Part shown: positions 1-6,965 of the stretch, piece by piece
Numbering within the stretch: position 1 is the first letter of the stretch
How the letters are laid out: every line of letters starts with the position of its first letter
Assembly (NCBI GenBank): GCA_024398365.1
Contig: JAKSJG010000004.1
Coordinates: forward strand, 1 to 52,192
DNA: 52,192 nt
DNA from: Bacteroidales bacterium
GTDB lineage: Bacteria > Bacteroidota > Bacteroidia > Bacteroidales > UBA932
Reading direction: 5' to 3'
Made by a program: the position numbers and the translations under genes
Notes under the pieces: model-generated
What the model was told of the DNA's origin: nothing
The model's database searches: none
Seen by the model: the letters and a program-made list of their open reading frames with translations, nothing else

Positions 1-19
1 CAAATTTTAATGCAAACTA

Positions 20-51
20 CAAATTTATATCCGGCTATCCGTTTTTCAAAA
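20..51 (-). promoter_or_regulatory. Possible promoter of a gene left of the window
   Basis: On the minus strand a TAAATTTG box (bases 20-27) matches the Bacteroidota -7 consensus TAnnTTTG, and a TTTG (bases 48-51) lies 20 bases upstream of it, close to the usual -33 spacing. It would drive a leftward gene that starts outside the window. The match is by eye only. Confidence 0.35.
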
Positions 52-142
52 AATATTTTGCCGCGTGCAAAAAAGTAACGGGCTCCGGAAAATTGCGGCA
101 ACTGCATACGGCAGCGCACATAAGGCAGTAACTTGCAGGACT

Positions 143-874
143 ATGAAGATTATTGACATTGGAGAGGGGCTGCGTCCCTTCATCGACCTGCTTTTCCCGA
201 GGGAATGTCCTGTCTGCGGGAAGGCTCTCTGCGCGGACGAGCGGTACATCTGCGGACCATGCCGGGAGGATCTGCCTCTGACGCGCTTCTGGGCCTGGGC
301 GGAGAATCCGGCGGAGGAAAGGCTGTGGCACCGCATAGGCATCGTGGCCGCGGCCAGCCTGTATTTCTACCGCTACGAAGGCGGCTACGCGTCTCTGGTG
401 CGCGGCATCAAGTATTCGGGCCGCACGGACTTGGGGCTGAGTCTGGGCCGCATGCTGGGAGAATATATGCGCGAAAGCGGGAGGTTCGACGACGTACAGG
501 CCGTGGTGAGCGTGCCCCTCCACCCCCTGCGCCGCTGGAAACGCGGCTACAACCAGGCTGAAATCATCGCCCGCGGCATTGCGCAGGGCCTCTGGCCGGA
601 TGAGGACAGCAGTTCACGAGTGGAGGCGCATCTGCTGCGCAGGCGCAGATATACCCGCACTCAGACCAGGCTGAGCGGAGAGCAGAAGGGCAGAAATGTC
701 AGGAATGCTTTTTCGCTGAATGCCGGAGCCGCCGCACGGCTCGCTGCACAAGGCGTGGACCAGCTGCTGCTGGTGGACGACGTACTTACATCCGGAGCGA
801 CGCTGGAGGCGGCTGCAAAACCCCTGATGGAGAAATTCCTGGTCAGCGTGGCTACGCTGGGATTCGTGGAATAA
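143..874 (+). CDS. ComF family protein (PRTase-like)
   Basis: A 243-residue protein of the ComF/GntX family. Near the N-terminus it has a zinc-ribbon-like cysteine cluster (CPVCGKALC, then ICGPC) after the family-typical LLFPRECP segment. Near the C-terminus it has a type I phosphoribosyltransferase PRPP-binding motif, LLLVDDVLTSGATL. In naturally competent bacteria ComF helps DNA uptake; in Bacteroidota its role is not established, so I infer only a cytoplasmic PRTase-fold protein. The reading frame stays open upstream to a GTG at 65, but the extra 26 residues do not look like the family, so the ATG at 143 is chosen. The next gene converges on it, with 14 bases between the stops and no evident terminator. 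Confidence 0.85.
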   Translation: MKIIDIGEGLRPFIDLLFPRECPVCGKALCADERYICGPCREDLPLTRFWAWAENPAEERLWHRIGIVAAASLYFYRYEGGYASLVRGIKYSGRTDLGLSLGRMLGEYMRESGRFDDVQAVVSVPLHPLRRWKRGYNQAEIIARGIAQGLWPDEDSSSRVEAHLLRRRRYTRTQTRLSGEQKGRNVRNAFSLNAGAAARLAAQGVDQLLLVDDVLTSGATLEAAAKPLMEKFLVSVATLGFVE

Positions 875-888
875 GGCTGTCAGTATGC

Positions 889-1518
889 CTATTGGGCATT
901 CTGCCTGAGCATGAACTCAGCCTTGGCCTCAGGCTGCGACTGGGTCGTGAAGGTGATCTTCGTGCTGCGGGCAGCGCCTGTGGTGTTGGCCGGCAGGGCG
1001 ATGGCGATCTCGGAGTTCCAGGTACCGATCGGAGGCATGATGCTCATGTCCTGAATGTACGGCTCTGCCTCAACTGTCCATGACTGGTTGGATGTCAGGC
1101 TCACGCGGAGGCCGCCTCCGTCAGGGCTGACATAGCCTTCATTGGCCGAGAGGCTGATGTATGGCATAGGAGCCAGAGTGATGGTATGCCTGGCCGTATA
1201 GGTGGATGTGGTCTTGTCATTGGCCGCCTTCACAGCTATGCGTATGCTCTTGGTATCCGGGTATGTGCTCGGCGGCACTGTGACCGTGATGCTGGCGTTG
1301 CCCTCTCCGGAAGAAGGATTGATGGTCACGCCTTCAAGGTCGCTGGTGGCGGTCCAGGTGGTGTTGCAGGTGAGAGCGAATACTGATACGCCGCCGTTGC
1401 AGTCCATGGATGCCGTGCGCGGTGTGACGGATGCGGAAGGAGCCTCCGGATCCACGCAGGATGCCAGGACGGCAGCAAGGCCGAAGGCCATCAGAATATG
1501 TCTGAACTGAATTCTCAT
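889..1518 (-). CDS. BACON domain lipoprotein
   Basis: About 209 residues, with an n-region, a hydrophobic segment and a lipobox ending LASC (Cys21), so a lipid-anchored envelope protein. The mature part reads as two BACON-like beta-sandwich modules: each has an STPR/SANEG-like strand, an N-x-x-W-T motif (CNTTWTAT, SNQSWTVE) and an SGEGN-type turn. BACON domains in Bacteroidales are usually non-catalytic modules of surface proteins, some binding glycan or mucin. The frame also allows an ATG three codons upstream (1527); 1518 gives the neater signal peptide. It diverges from the gene at 1579, another small BACON-type lipoprotein, across a palindromic promoter. No enzyme domain is visible. Confidence 0.8.
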   Translation of the reverse strand: MRIQFRHILMAFGLAAVLASCVDPEAPSASVTPRTASMDCNGGVSVFALTCNTTWTATSDLEGVTINPSSGEGNASITVTVPPSTYPDTKSIRIAVKAANDKTTSTYTARHTITLAPMPYISLSANEGYVSPDGGGLRVSLTSNQSWTVEAEPYIQDMSIMPPIGTWNSEIAIALPANTTGAARSTKITFTTQSQPEAKAEFMLRQNAQ

Positions 1519-1541
1519 AATAGTCAAAACGATTGTAGAAG

Positions 1542-1574
1542 CACAAAGTTATTAAACTTTTTCATAACTTTGTG
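1542..1574. promoter_or_regulatory. Palindromic divergent promoter
   Basis: A perfect 11-base inverted repeat, CACAAAGTTAT (1542-1552) and ATAACTTTGTG (1564-1574), with an 11-base spacer. Each arm contains a TAACTTTG -7 box facing outward (minus strand 1544-1551, plus strand 1565-1572), so one palindrome carries the -7 elements of both flanking BACON lipoprotein genes. No clear -33 TTTG is seen at 19-20 bases for either direction. The plus-strand box ends only six bases before the ATG at 1579. Confidence 0.6.
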
Positions 1575-1578
1575 TGCT

Positions 1579-1950
1579 ATGCGAATTTTAAGCCACATAA
1601 GGTCGATTATTCCCGCCGCAGCACTGGTTGCGGCCGGTATCTGCGCCGCATCCCTGCAGTCCTGCGAACGCTATGTCCTCCCCGAACTCTCGTTCGAGCC
1701 GGACACCCTGACATTCACCGCCTTGGGCGGCACACTGCCGGTAGAACTCAACTGCAACGTCGTCTGGAGCGTCAGCACTTCCACCGTCTGGCTCGATACC
1801 GACATCCTCCACGGCGAGGGCAGCAGTGTCATCAATGTCACGGCACTTCCCAACACAGGCCGCTCCCGCAAGGCCACCGCGGACTTCAAGACCGAGACCA
1901 TCAAGCGCTCCCTGGTAGTTCTCCAGGAAGGCACGGAGCCGGAAGACTAA
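1579..1950 (+). CDS. Small BACON-like lipoprotein
   Basis: A 123-residue protein with an N-terminal signal and a lipobox ending LQSC (Cys29). The mature part is one BACON-like module: a strand ending FTALGGTLPVEL, then NVVWSVS, then a GEGSSVINVTALPN turn and a closing strand ending LVVLQEG. Likely an envelope-anchored, non-catalytic domain protein. The frame is open upstream to a non-ATG start at 1498, but that region holds the divergent promoter, so 1579 is chosen. The -7 box ends at 1572, so the transcript is probably almost leaderless. A strong hairpin follows at 1998-2021. Confidence 0.75.
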   Translation: MRILSHIRSIIPAAALVAAGICAASLQSCERYVLPELSFEPDTLTFTALGGTLPVELNCNVVWSVSTSTVWLDTDILHGEGSSVINVTALPNTGRSRKATADFKTETIKRSLVVLQEGTEPED

Positions 1951-1997
1951 TCACACTTCCGCCCATACTGCGTCAGTTATCCCCCTTTAATAAAATC

Positions 1998-2021
1998 AGG
2001 CGGCCCCGGATGGAGCCGCCT
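1998..2021. terminator. Bidirectional terminator hairpin
   Basis: AGGCGGC (1998-2004) pairs with GCCGCCT (2015-2021) across a 10-base loop. It lies between convergent genes ending at 1950 and 2042. An A-rich run follows on the plus side and, read on the minus strand, ATTTTATT follows, so it could serve both directions; the minus direction has the better U-rich tail. Confidence 0.6.
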
Positions 2022-2041
2022 AAAAATTGAATGAACTATGT

Positions 2042-4546
2042 TTATTTTACAGCATACTCAAAGGAGAGTGTTTCACTGTCCCACTGGTATGTTGCTTTTG
2101 GATCAATAGCCTGCACTGACTTGCCATTACCGAAATTGGCATATTCTGCAACCGGATCAAAAGCAGTAATAGCCGATTTGTAGTAGCCGCCATTGATATG
2201 GAATGCTTCAGCAAAGTTAGCCGTTCCTGCAGCAAACACAACATCTGCGTAGAAATAACCACCATTGATGATAATCTTGGCTGTATTGTCTCCGGAACGG
2301 ACCATTCCCGTCTTGTCACTATAGGTTCTCAGGCAAGCGCCTTCATTGATAGTAACGGTTGAGCCGCCTACTGCAAACAGAAGGTTGTATGCACCATCAG
2401 TTTTATTTCCGACATAAAGACGTGACTCTCCAATATTCAATGTTCCAGCCACATAGAAGAGCTTATAACTCTTAGCTGTCCTGTAAATTGTTGCGTTATC
2501 CGAGATATTTACCGTAGCGCCAACAGGAACCACGATCATGCTGGAATCGGCACCAATGTATCCGGCACCAGACCTGGACGATGTGACGGACACCTTCTTG
2601 ATGTTGATTACCGCATTCTCAGCAGGATCTACAACTCTGAAACCGTTGCTTGAGATCGTACCAGGAGTATCAGAAGAGTTGTCAGTAAGTGTCAAGTTTC
2701 CGGATGTTTTGATAAAGCAAGTCTTCGTTGTAGTACCAGTAATGTTATAACCATTAAGGTCAACAGTCACAGACTTGCCGTTAACATTGGTGAAATCCTG
2801 AACTCCTTCAAGATCGACTGAGCTCATGAGTTTCATAGTCACATCAGAATTGGCTGCAGTTGTGGCAGCAAAAGCTTCCGCATATGTCTCATAACCTGTT
2901 GTATTGCCACCGATGGTAACATAAGCCGCTGGCTGATCACTCTCTACTATATTGAAGTGATAATCTATTCCATCTGCTGAATAGGTATATGGAGCGCATT
3001 CATAACCAGGACAAAGCAGAGCTTTTTCAATGGCCTTATTGAAAACACCGCCGGAAACTGCGCCCGACATCTTGCCCTTCTCATCATAGATTACAGGAGA
3101 TGCCTCATCAGTATTGGAGAAGTATCCGCCTGTGACAGTTGCAGCATTATAGCTGCCGTCTGACATATTGAAAGCTGCGATGGCGCCCATGAATGTACCT
3201 CCGGTAACATTGACTTTACCGTATTTGCACCTGATACCATAAGTGCTGACAGAATTGAACTTACCTCCTGAGATATTTACAGTAGGAGTATTGCTCTTGG
3301 AAGACACACCGATGTGGATACCGGCATAATTTGATGTCTGGCCTGTTGCAACATTATTGAAATATGCCTTGCCGGAAATGTTGAATACAGATTCGTTACC
3401 AGACAGTCTGGCAGCGCCATACTGAGCGGCACCTTCAAACTCAACGTCTGAAATATTCATGGTAATGCCATCCTTAACCGCATATATTGCATAAGTACCA
3501 GCCTTGATCTTACCCTTCTTCTCTGCAGAATTATCTACAATATTTGCGCTTGTATTCACGTCAAAAGCTTTTTCTGCCGCTATGATTGTCTTTGAGTTCA
3601 TATCAAGTGTTATCACATTGCCCTCTATGTTTTCAAAGAAAAGAGAATTGGACAACAGCACATCATCGAGCATCTTGATAGTTACTGCACCGGATCCGTT
3701 TGCCGTCATAAAAGCCTGTTCAATATCATTGAATTTCATATCACCTATCTGGGCCACATAATGCTCAGCGAATTCAGGCGTGAATTCAAGGCGATAGAGC
3801 TTACTTGACTCAACAACAGCAGTATTGGCAGTAGCCTTCGACCATGACAAACCATCCTTCGCGATAGCCTTTATATTAAGAGCCTCATAATTGCCGGCAG
3901 GAACGACTACATAGAACTTTGTACCTTCAGCTGTGAGAGCAATGCCATCGCCACAATTCAAAGTTACGCCAGTCAATATACTGCCAGAAGTTGAAAGCAC
4001 TGCTGTCTGTCCGTCAGCGACAGTGAATGAACCGCTGGTGGCAAGATTTGATGATGAGACGATGATTGAAGATACTGTCTCTGTACCCTTGAGTGTGATC
4101 TCCAGCAAGGCGCAGATGTTATTGAAGTCGAGAACGGTACTCTCACTCTCGGCATACATGGGCGCATTTGCGCCATCAGCACTGTAAAACTGGGTCTCAG
4201 GGAGAATACCGTTTCCGCATCCATAATAAGCATAGTACTTGCCGTCCACCGGTTCCGGATCGGCATCTGACTCGTTCTTCTTGGTGAATGTAGCCATAGT
4301 GGCATCAGAAGCGTCAGGAGTAGCGACATACTTCACGCCGTTGATGGTAATCTCGTCACCTGCAACCCAGTTGACCTTGGCGCCTGTCTCATTGGCATCG
4401 AGGCTGGTCCTGGTAAGCTGGCCGATAGTAGCGGTGAAGACCTTGCCCTCACCCTTTATTGACTTGAAATTATCCTTTGCGCAACCTGCGAAAAGGAGTG
4501 CGACTGCCATGGAGAGCAGGCATACTTTTGCGAAATTCTTTCTCAT
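2042..4546 (-). CDS. Fimbrillin-like N-domain plus beta-helix lipoprotein
   Basis: About 834 residues. A signal peptide ends in a lipobox FAGC (Cys22). Roughly residues 30-260 form a fimbrillin/Mfa-like domain, including FTATIGQLTRTSL, KYYAYYG, PMYAESES and KFYVVVPAGNY segments. The same domain type opens the lipoproteins at 17020-18954 and 37054-39192. The rest is two long repeats, each beginning like IGDMKFNDIEQAF or IGGNTTGYETYAEAF and continuing through many short NISGG/NVTGG-type strands, as in a right-handed beta-helix adhesin. No catalytic motif is seen. The start is set by GGAGGACAG shortly upstream and by the signal peptide. A 50-residue small ORF ends 18 bases upstream and probably shares the transcript. 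The gene is visibly AT-richer than its neighbours (21 G/C in the 60 bases at 3601-3660), hinting at transfer or different selection. Confidence 0.7.
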   Translation of the reverse strand: MRKNFAKVCLLSMAVALLFAGCAKDNFKSIKGEGKVFTATIGQLTRTSLDANETGAKVNWVAGDEITINGVKYVATPDASDATMATFTKKNESDADPEPVDGKYYAYYGCGNGILPETQFYSADGANAPMYAESESTVLDFNNICALLEITLKGTETVSSIIVSSSNLATSGSFTVADGQTAVLSTSGSILTGVTLNCGDGIALTAEGTKFYVVVPAGNYEALNIKAIAKDGLSWSKATANTAVVESSKLYRLEFTPEFAEHYVAQIGDMKFNDIEQAFMTANGSGAVTIKMLDDVLLSNSLFFENIEGNVITLDMNSKTIIAAEKAFDVNTSANIVDNSAEKKGKIKAGTYAIYAVKDGITMNISDVEFEGAAQYGAARLSGNESVFNISGKAYFNNVATGQTSNYAGIHIGVSSKSNTPTVNISGGKFNSVSTYGIRCKYGKVNVTGGTFMGAIAAFNMSDGSYNAATVTGGYFSNTDEASPVIYDEKGKMSGAVSGGVFNKAIEKALLCPGYECAPYTYSADGIDYHFNIVESDQPAAYVTIGGNTTGYETYAEAFAATTAANSDVTMKLMSSVDLEGVQDFTNVNGKSVTVDLNGYNITGTTTKTCFIKTSGNLTLTDNSSDTPGTISSNGFRVVDPAENAVINIKKVSVTSSRSGAGYIGADSSMIVVPVGATVNISDNATIYRTAKSYKLFYVAGTLNIGESRLYVGNKTDGAYNLLFAVGGSTVTINEGACLRTYSDKTGMVRSGDNTAKIIINGGYFYADVVFAAGTANFAEAFHINGGYYKSAITAFDPVAEYANFGNGKSVQAIDPKATYQWDSETLSFEYAVK

Positions 4547-4564
4547 TGTTCTGTCCTCCATAGA

Positions 4565-4717
4565 TTAATACCAATTATCGGTACTGCCGTAACCATAGTC
4601 CTGGTTACCGCGACCAGTGCTTGTGCAGAGCACTGATTCCGATCCAAGCACCCGGATATCCATCTCAGGTGCCTGATACACGGCGAAATCGCCGTCCTGT
4701 TTGTTTGTAAAGTTCAT
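4565..4717 (-). CDS. Small ORF (50 aa) upstream of surface lipoprotein
   Basis: A 50-residue reading frame with ATG at 4717 and TAA at 4565-4567. Its stop lies 18 bases before the lipoprotein start at 4546, with GGAGG in between. It has no signal peptide or membrane segment. It matches the 49-residue frame at 39206-39355 in position and pattern: Tyr, Pro at +3, Asp/Glu at +6, Ile/Val at +7, Leu at +10, Val/Leu-Leu-Cys at +15 to +17, Ser at +19 (here YQAP, then VLCTS), then a Gly/Asn/Asp-rich tail (GNQDYGYGSTDNWY). Function unknown. It could be a small partner protein, a precursor peptide, or a leader peptide coupling translation to the lipoprotein. Two independent copies with the same layout argue that it is translated. 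Confidence 0.6.
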   Translation of the reverse strand: MNFTNKQDGDFAVYQAPEMDIRVLGSESVLCTSTGRGNQDYGYGSTDNWY

Positions 4718-4735
4718 ATAAAGATGTGATAAAAA

Positions 4736-4760
4736 TTGCCGTCCGAAAAGCGAACGGCAA
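4736..4760 (-). terminator. Terminator of C69 gene, overlapping next promoter
   Basis: On the minus strand TTGCCGT pairs with ACGGCAA (4754-4760 with 4736-4742) and the hairpin is followed by TTTTTA, the form of an intrinsic terminator. It lies 35 bases after the stop of the C69 peptidase gene. The upstream arm overlaps the -7 box of the following small-ORF/lipoprotein unit, so the same hairpin could also form at the 5' end of that transcript. Confidence 0.55.
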
Positions 4761-4786
4761 ATTTACTCAATTTATTTAAACATCAA
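4758..4786 (-). promoter_or_regulatory. Promoter of small ORF and beta-helix lipoprotein
   Basis: TAAATTTG on the minus strand (4758-4765) matches TAnnTTTG. A TTG (4784-4786) lies 18 bases upstream as a possible -33 element. The predicted transcript would start around 4753-4755, inside the hairpin arm, and reach the small ORF at 4717 after about 36 bases. Confidence 0.45.
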
Positions 4787-4794
4787 TCTATTGT

Positions 4795-6474
4795 CTATCT
4801 TTTCGGTTCCACCTGACGGATGACGTCGCCGTGGTCATTCACGATGCCGCGGAGCCAGCGCTCGCGGAATTCAGGGTGTATAGGCGAGGCCGGTATGTTG
4901 GCGCCGTTGCCGTTGTCCTTGAATGAACCGTCCTCATTCTGACGCTTGACGTTGCCGTCCATATATTTCACGAGGAGGTAATTGCCCAGATCGTTCCATT
5001 TGTTGAACATCACTTCGCTGCGGTTGCGGCAGAAGTCTGTCATCGCTGTGATGGCGGCGCCGCGGTTGCCGGAGGCTATGAGCCTGGCCATCTTCGCGTC
5101 CTGCTCTGCAAGCAGCTTCTCATTTTCGCCCTGAAGGGCGTCAATGTTGCTGCGGATCTCCGGAGCGACGCGGTCATAGAAGAGATATGCGAAGTGTGTC
5201 ACGCGGTTGATGAGCCAGAATGCGGAAGTCGGGCTGTACTCGAGCATGGAGCCGTTGCCCTCCTGGAAGCACTTGGGCACGCTGTTGATGTTGGCGTAGA
5301 TCGGGGTCAGCGGGCATGTGGCGGCATCATCGACACCGAACCAGATGAGCGATCCCACCTCGTCAGGCAGCCAGCCGCGGGACTGTGCGACGAACCAGAA
5401 ACCGGTCTGCTGGGTGGCGATGGAGCGCTCCATCACGTAGGTCTGGCCATCTAGCTTGAAGCTCATCGGACGCCATCTGTAAGGCAGGCGGCTCGGACCG
5501 GCACCCATATCCTCTGAGAAATCCAGGGCAGTGCCCTCGAAATGGTCGCGCATCACGTTGGCCAGGTCAGCTACGGTGACAGGCTTGGCGGCCTTGACGT
5601 AGAGAGGCATCTTGTTGGCCGCATTGTGGCCCATGGCGAAATCCAGGTACTTGTCAGCGTCGAAGTTGGCTCCGCCCAGCAGGCGGAGGGCAGCCCAGGC
5701 GCGGGCCTCGCAGGCACGCAATCCGCTGAAATCTGCAGGACAGTAGGTGTCGCAGAAGCTGAACTCCTCGTCCTTGCCGCTGAAATATCCCGCCTTGCGC
5801 GCGAAGGATATCACATCCTTCGAGTAGAGGCAGTTCTCGGGGTCATTGAGAGGGAAATGATGTATGCGGCTCTGATTGGCGTGAGCGCAGACACAGCCGT
5901 CCGGAATGCGTATGGCAACCCATACAGCACCCTTCTCAAGCGTACCCTTGCCTATGATCTCCATGATCCAGGCCTCATCCTTGTCAGCGATGGAGAATGA
6001 TTCGCCTTCGGAAGGATAGCCGTATTCCTGAAGCAGTGCGTCGATGGTCCTTATGGCCTCGCGGGCCGTCCTGGCGCGCTGCAGCGTAGTGTATATGAGG
6101 GAGCCGTAGTCCATTATGCCGTCAGGGTTGACGAGCTCCTCGCGGCCGCCGAATGTGGTCTCGGCTATGATGAGCTGATGCTCATTGATATTGCCCACAG
6201 TCTGGTAAGTATGCGCCACCTGCCTGATCTTGCCGAGGAACTTGCCGCTGTCCCAGTCGTGGATCAGCACCGGGTCCCCGACCTTCCAGTCCTGTGCAGG
6301 ATGGAAATACAGTTCTCCGTAGAGGTTATGTGAATCTGCGCTGTAGCTCACCATGCAGGAGCCGTCCGCCGATGCACCCCTGGTCACGATGACGTTGGTG
6401 CATGCATAGCTGTGCGCTGCCGAAACAAGGGCCAGCGCCGCTGCCAGAATGAAATGTCTTGAGAATCTTTTCAT
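4795..6474 (-). CDS. C69 family dipeptidase
   Basis: A 559-residue secreted peptidase of family C69 (PepD-like, Ntn-hydrolase fold). The signal peptide ends ...SYA, directly before Cys25 in CTNVIVTRGAS. Cleavage there would expose Cys25 as the N-terminal nucleophile, as expected for the family. Other family segments are GNINEHQLIIAETTFGGR, the DKDEAWIMEIIGKG block and CVCAHANQSRIHHFPLNDP. The likely role is hydrolysis of dipeptides or short peptides in the periplasm. A paralogue with the same layout lies at 21550-23205. The gene stands alone, with its own -7 box (TAATTTTG, minus strand 6498-6505) and a terminator after it. The long C-terminal part after about residue 420 is helical and of unknown role. 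Confidence 0.9.
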   Translation of the reverse strand: MKRFSRHFILAAALALVSAAHSYACTNVIVTRGASADGSCMVSYSADSHNLYGELYFHPAQDWKVGDPVLIHDWDSGKFLGKIRQVAHTYQTVGNINEHQLIIAETTFGGREELVNPDGIMDYGSLIYTTLQRARTAREAIRTIDALLQEYGYPSEGESFSIADKDEAWIMEIIGKGTLEKGAVWVAIRIPDGCVCAHANQSRIHHFPLNDPENCLYSKDVISFARKAGYFSGKDEEFSFCDTYCPADFSGLRACEARAWAALRLLGGANFDADKYLDFAMGHNAANKMPLYVKAAKPVTVADLANVMRDHFEGTALDFSEDMGAGPSRLPYRWRPMSFKLDGQTYVMERSIATQQTGFWFVAQSRGWLPDEVGSLIWFGVDDAATCPLTPIYANINSVPKCFQEGNGSMLEYSPTSAFWLINRVTHFAYLFYDRVAPEIRSNIDALQGENEKLLAEQDAKMARLIASGNRGAAITAMTDFCRNRSEVMFNKWNDLGNYLLVKYMDGNVKRQNEDGSFKDNGNGANIPASPIHPEFRERWLRGIVNDHGDVIRQVEPKR

Positions 6475-6492
6475 AAAAAAGCACGATTATTG

Positions 6493-6550
6493 TGTACCAA
6501 AATTAGACATTTTTCAGTTAAGAGAAAAATATCGTAAGTTTGCAGGTACA
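6493..6550. promoter_or_regulatory. Divergent promoters with paired TGTACC/GGTACA sites
   Basis: Minus-strand -7 box TAATTTTG (6498-6505) faces the C69 gene. Plus-strand -7 box TAAGTTTG (6535-6542) faces the gene at 6557. A six-base inverted pair, TGTACC (6493-6498) and GGTACA (6545-6550), sits symmetrically at the two expected start sites and could be operator half-sites or chance. No good -33 TTTG is seen; the closest plus-strand candidate is a T-rich stretch at 6511-6515. Confidence 0.45.
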
Positions 6551-6556
6551 AAAGTT

Positions 6557-6964
6557 ATGACCATGAGCAGATTGTTCAGATATATCGCAGGCACCGCAAT
6601 GGCATTGCTGTGCTGCAACGCCTTCGCCCAGGAGCAGGAAAAGCCGAAGGATATCCCGACGATAGCCGCCGAGTCGGCCGACTACCTGATGGAGGTGCTC
6701 AAGCTTGAGGATTATCAGGTGTTTCAGGTGGACTCCACCTTCCAGTACAATTATGCAATGATGAGCAAGGAGCTGGAGGAACTCAAGAAGTCAGGTGCCA
6801 TGAACACGGACCGGTACCAGACGGTATCCGACAAATGGATGAACGCCAACGACACCACCTTCAAGATGATTTTCACTGAGCAGCAGTGGTCAAAATATCT
6901 CAAATGCAAATTCTCGCACGACAAGAGAGCCCGCGACAAGAGAATGAAGGCAAGGCAGAAATAG
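6557..6964 (+). CDS. Small secreted helical protein, unknown function
   Basis: A 135-residue protein with a signal peptide (MALLCCNAFAQ) predicted to be cut before QEQEK. The mature part is charged and helical, with segments such as MMSKELEELKKSG and FTEQQWSKYLKCK and a strongly basic end (KRARDKRMKARQK). The TEQQW element loosely recalls periplasmic Spy/DUF4890-like helical proteins, but I would not assign it. An ATG two codons later (6563) is also possible; the open frame upstream to 6449 runs through the promoter and is rejected. The -7 box at 6535-6542 gives a short leader. It converges on the DUF4988 operon with a one-base gap. Confidence 0.65.
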   Translation: MTMSRLFRYIAGTAMALLCCNAFAQEQEKPKDIPTIAAESADYLMEVLKLEDYQVFQVDSTFQYNYAMMSKELEELKKSGAMNTDRYQTVSDKWMNANDTTFKMIFTEQQWSKYLKCKFSHDKRARDKRMKARQK

Positions 6965-6965
6965 C

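Noticed and set aside
65..142. N-terminal extension of the ComF-family protein from a GTG
   Set aside because: The extra 26 residues lack family similarity, while the ATG at 143 starts directly before the conserved region.
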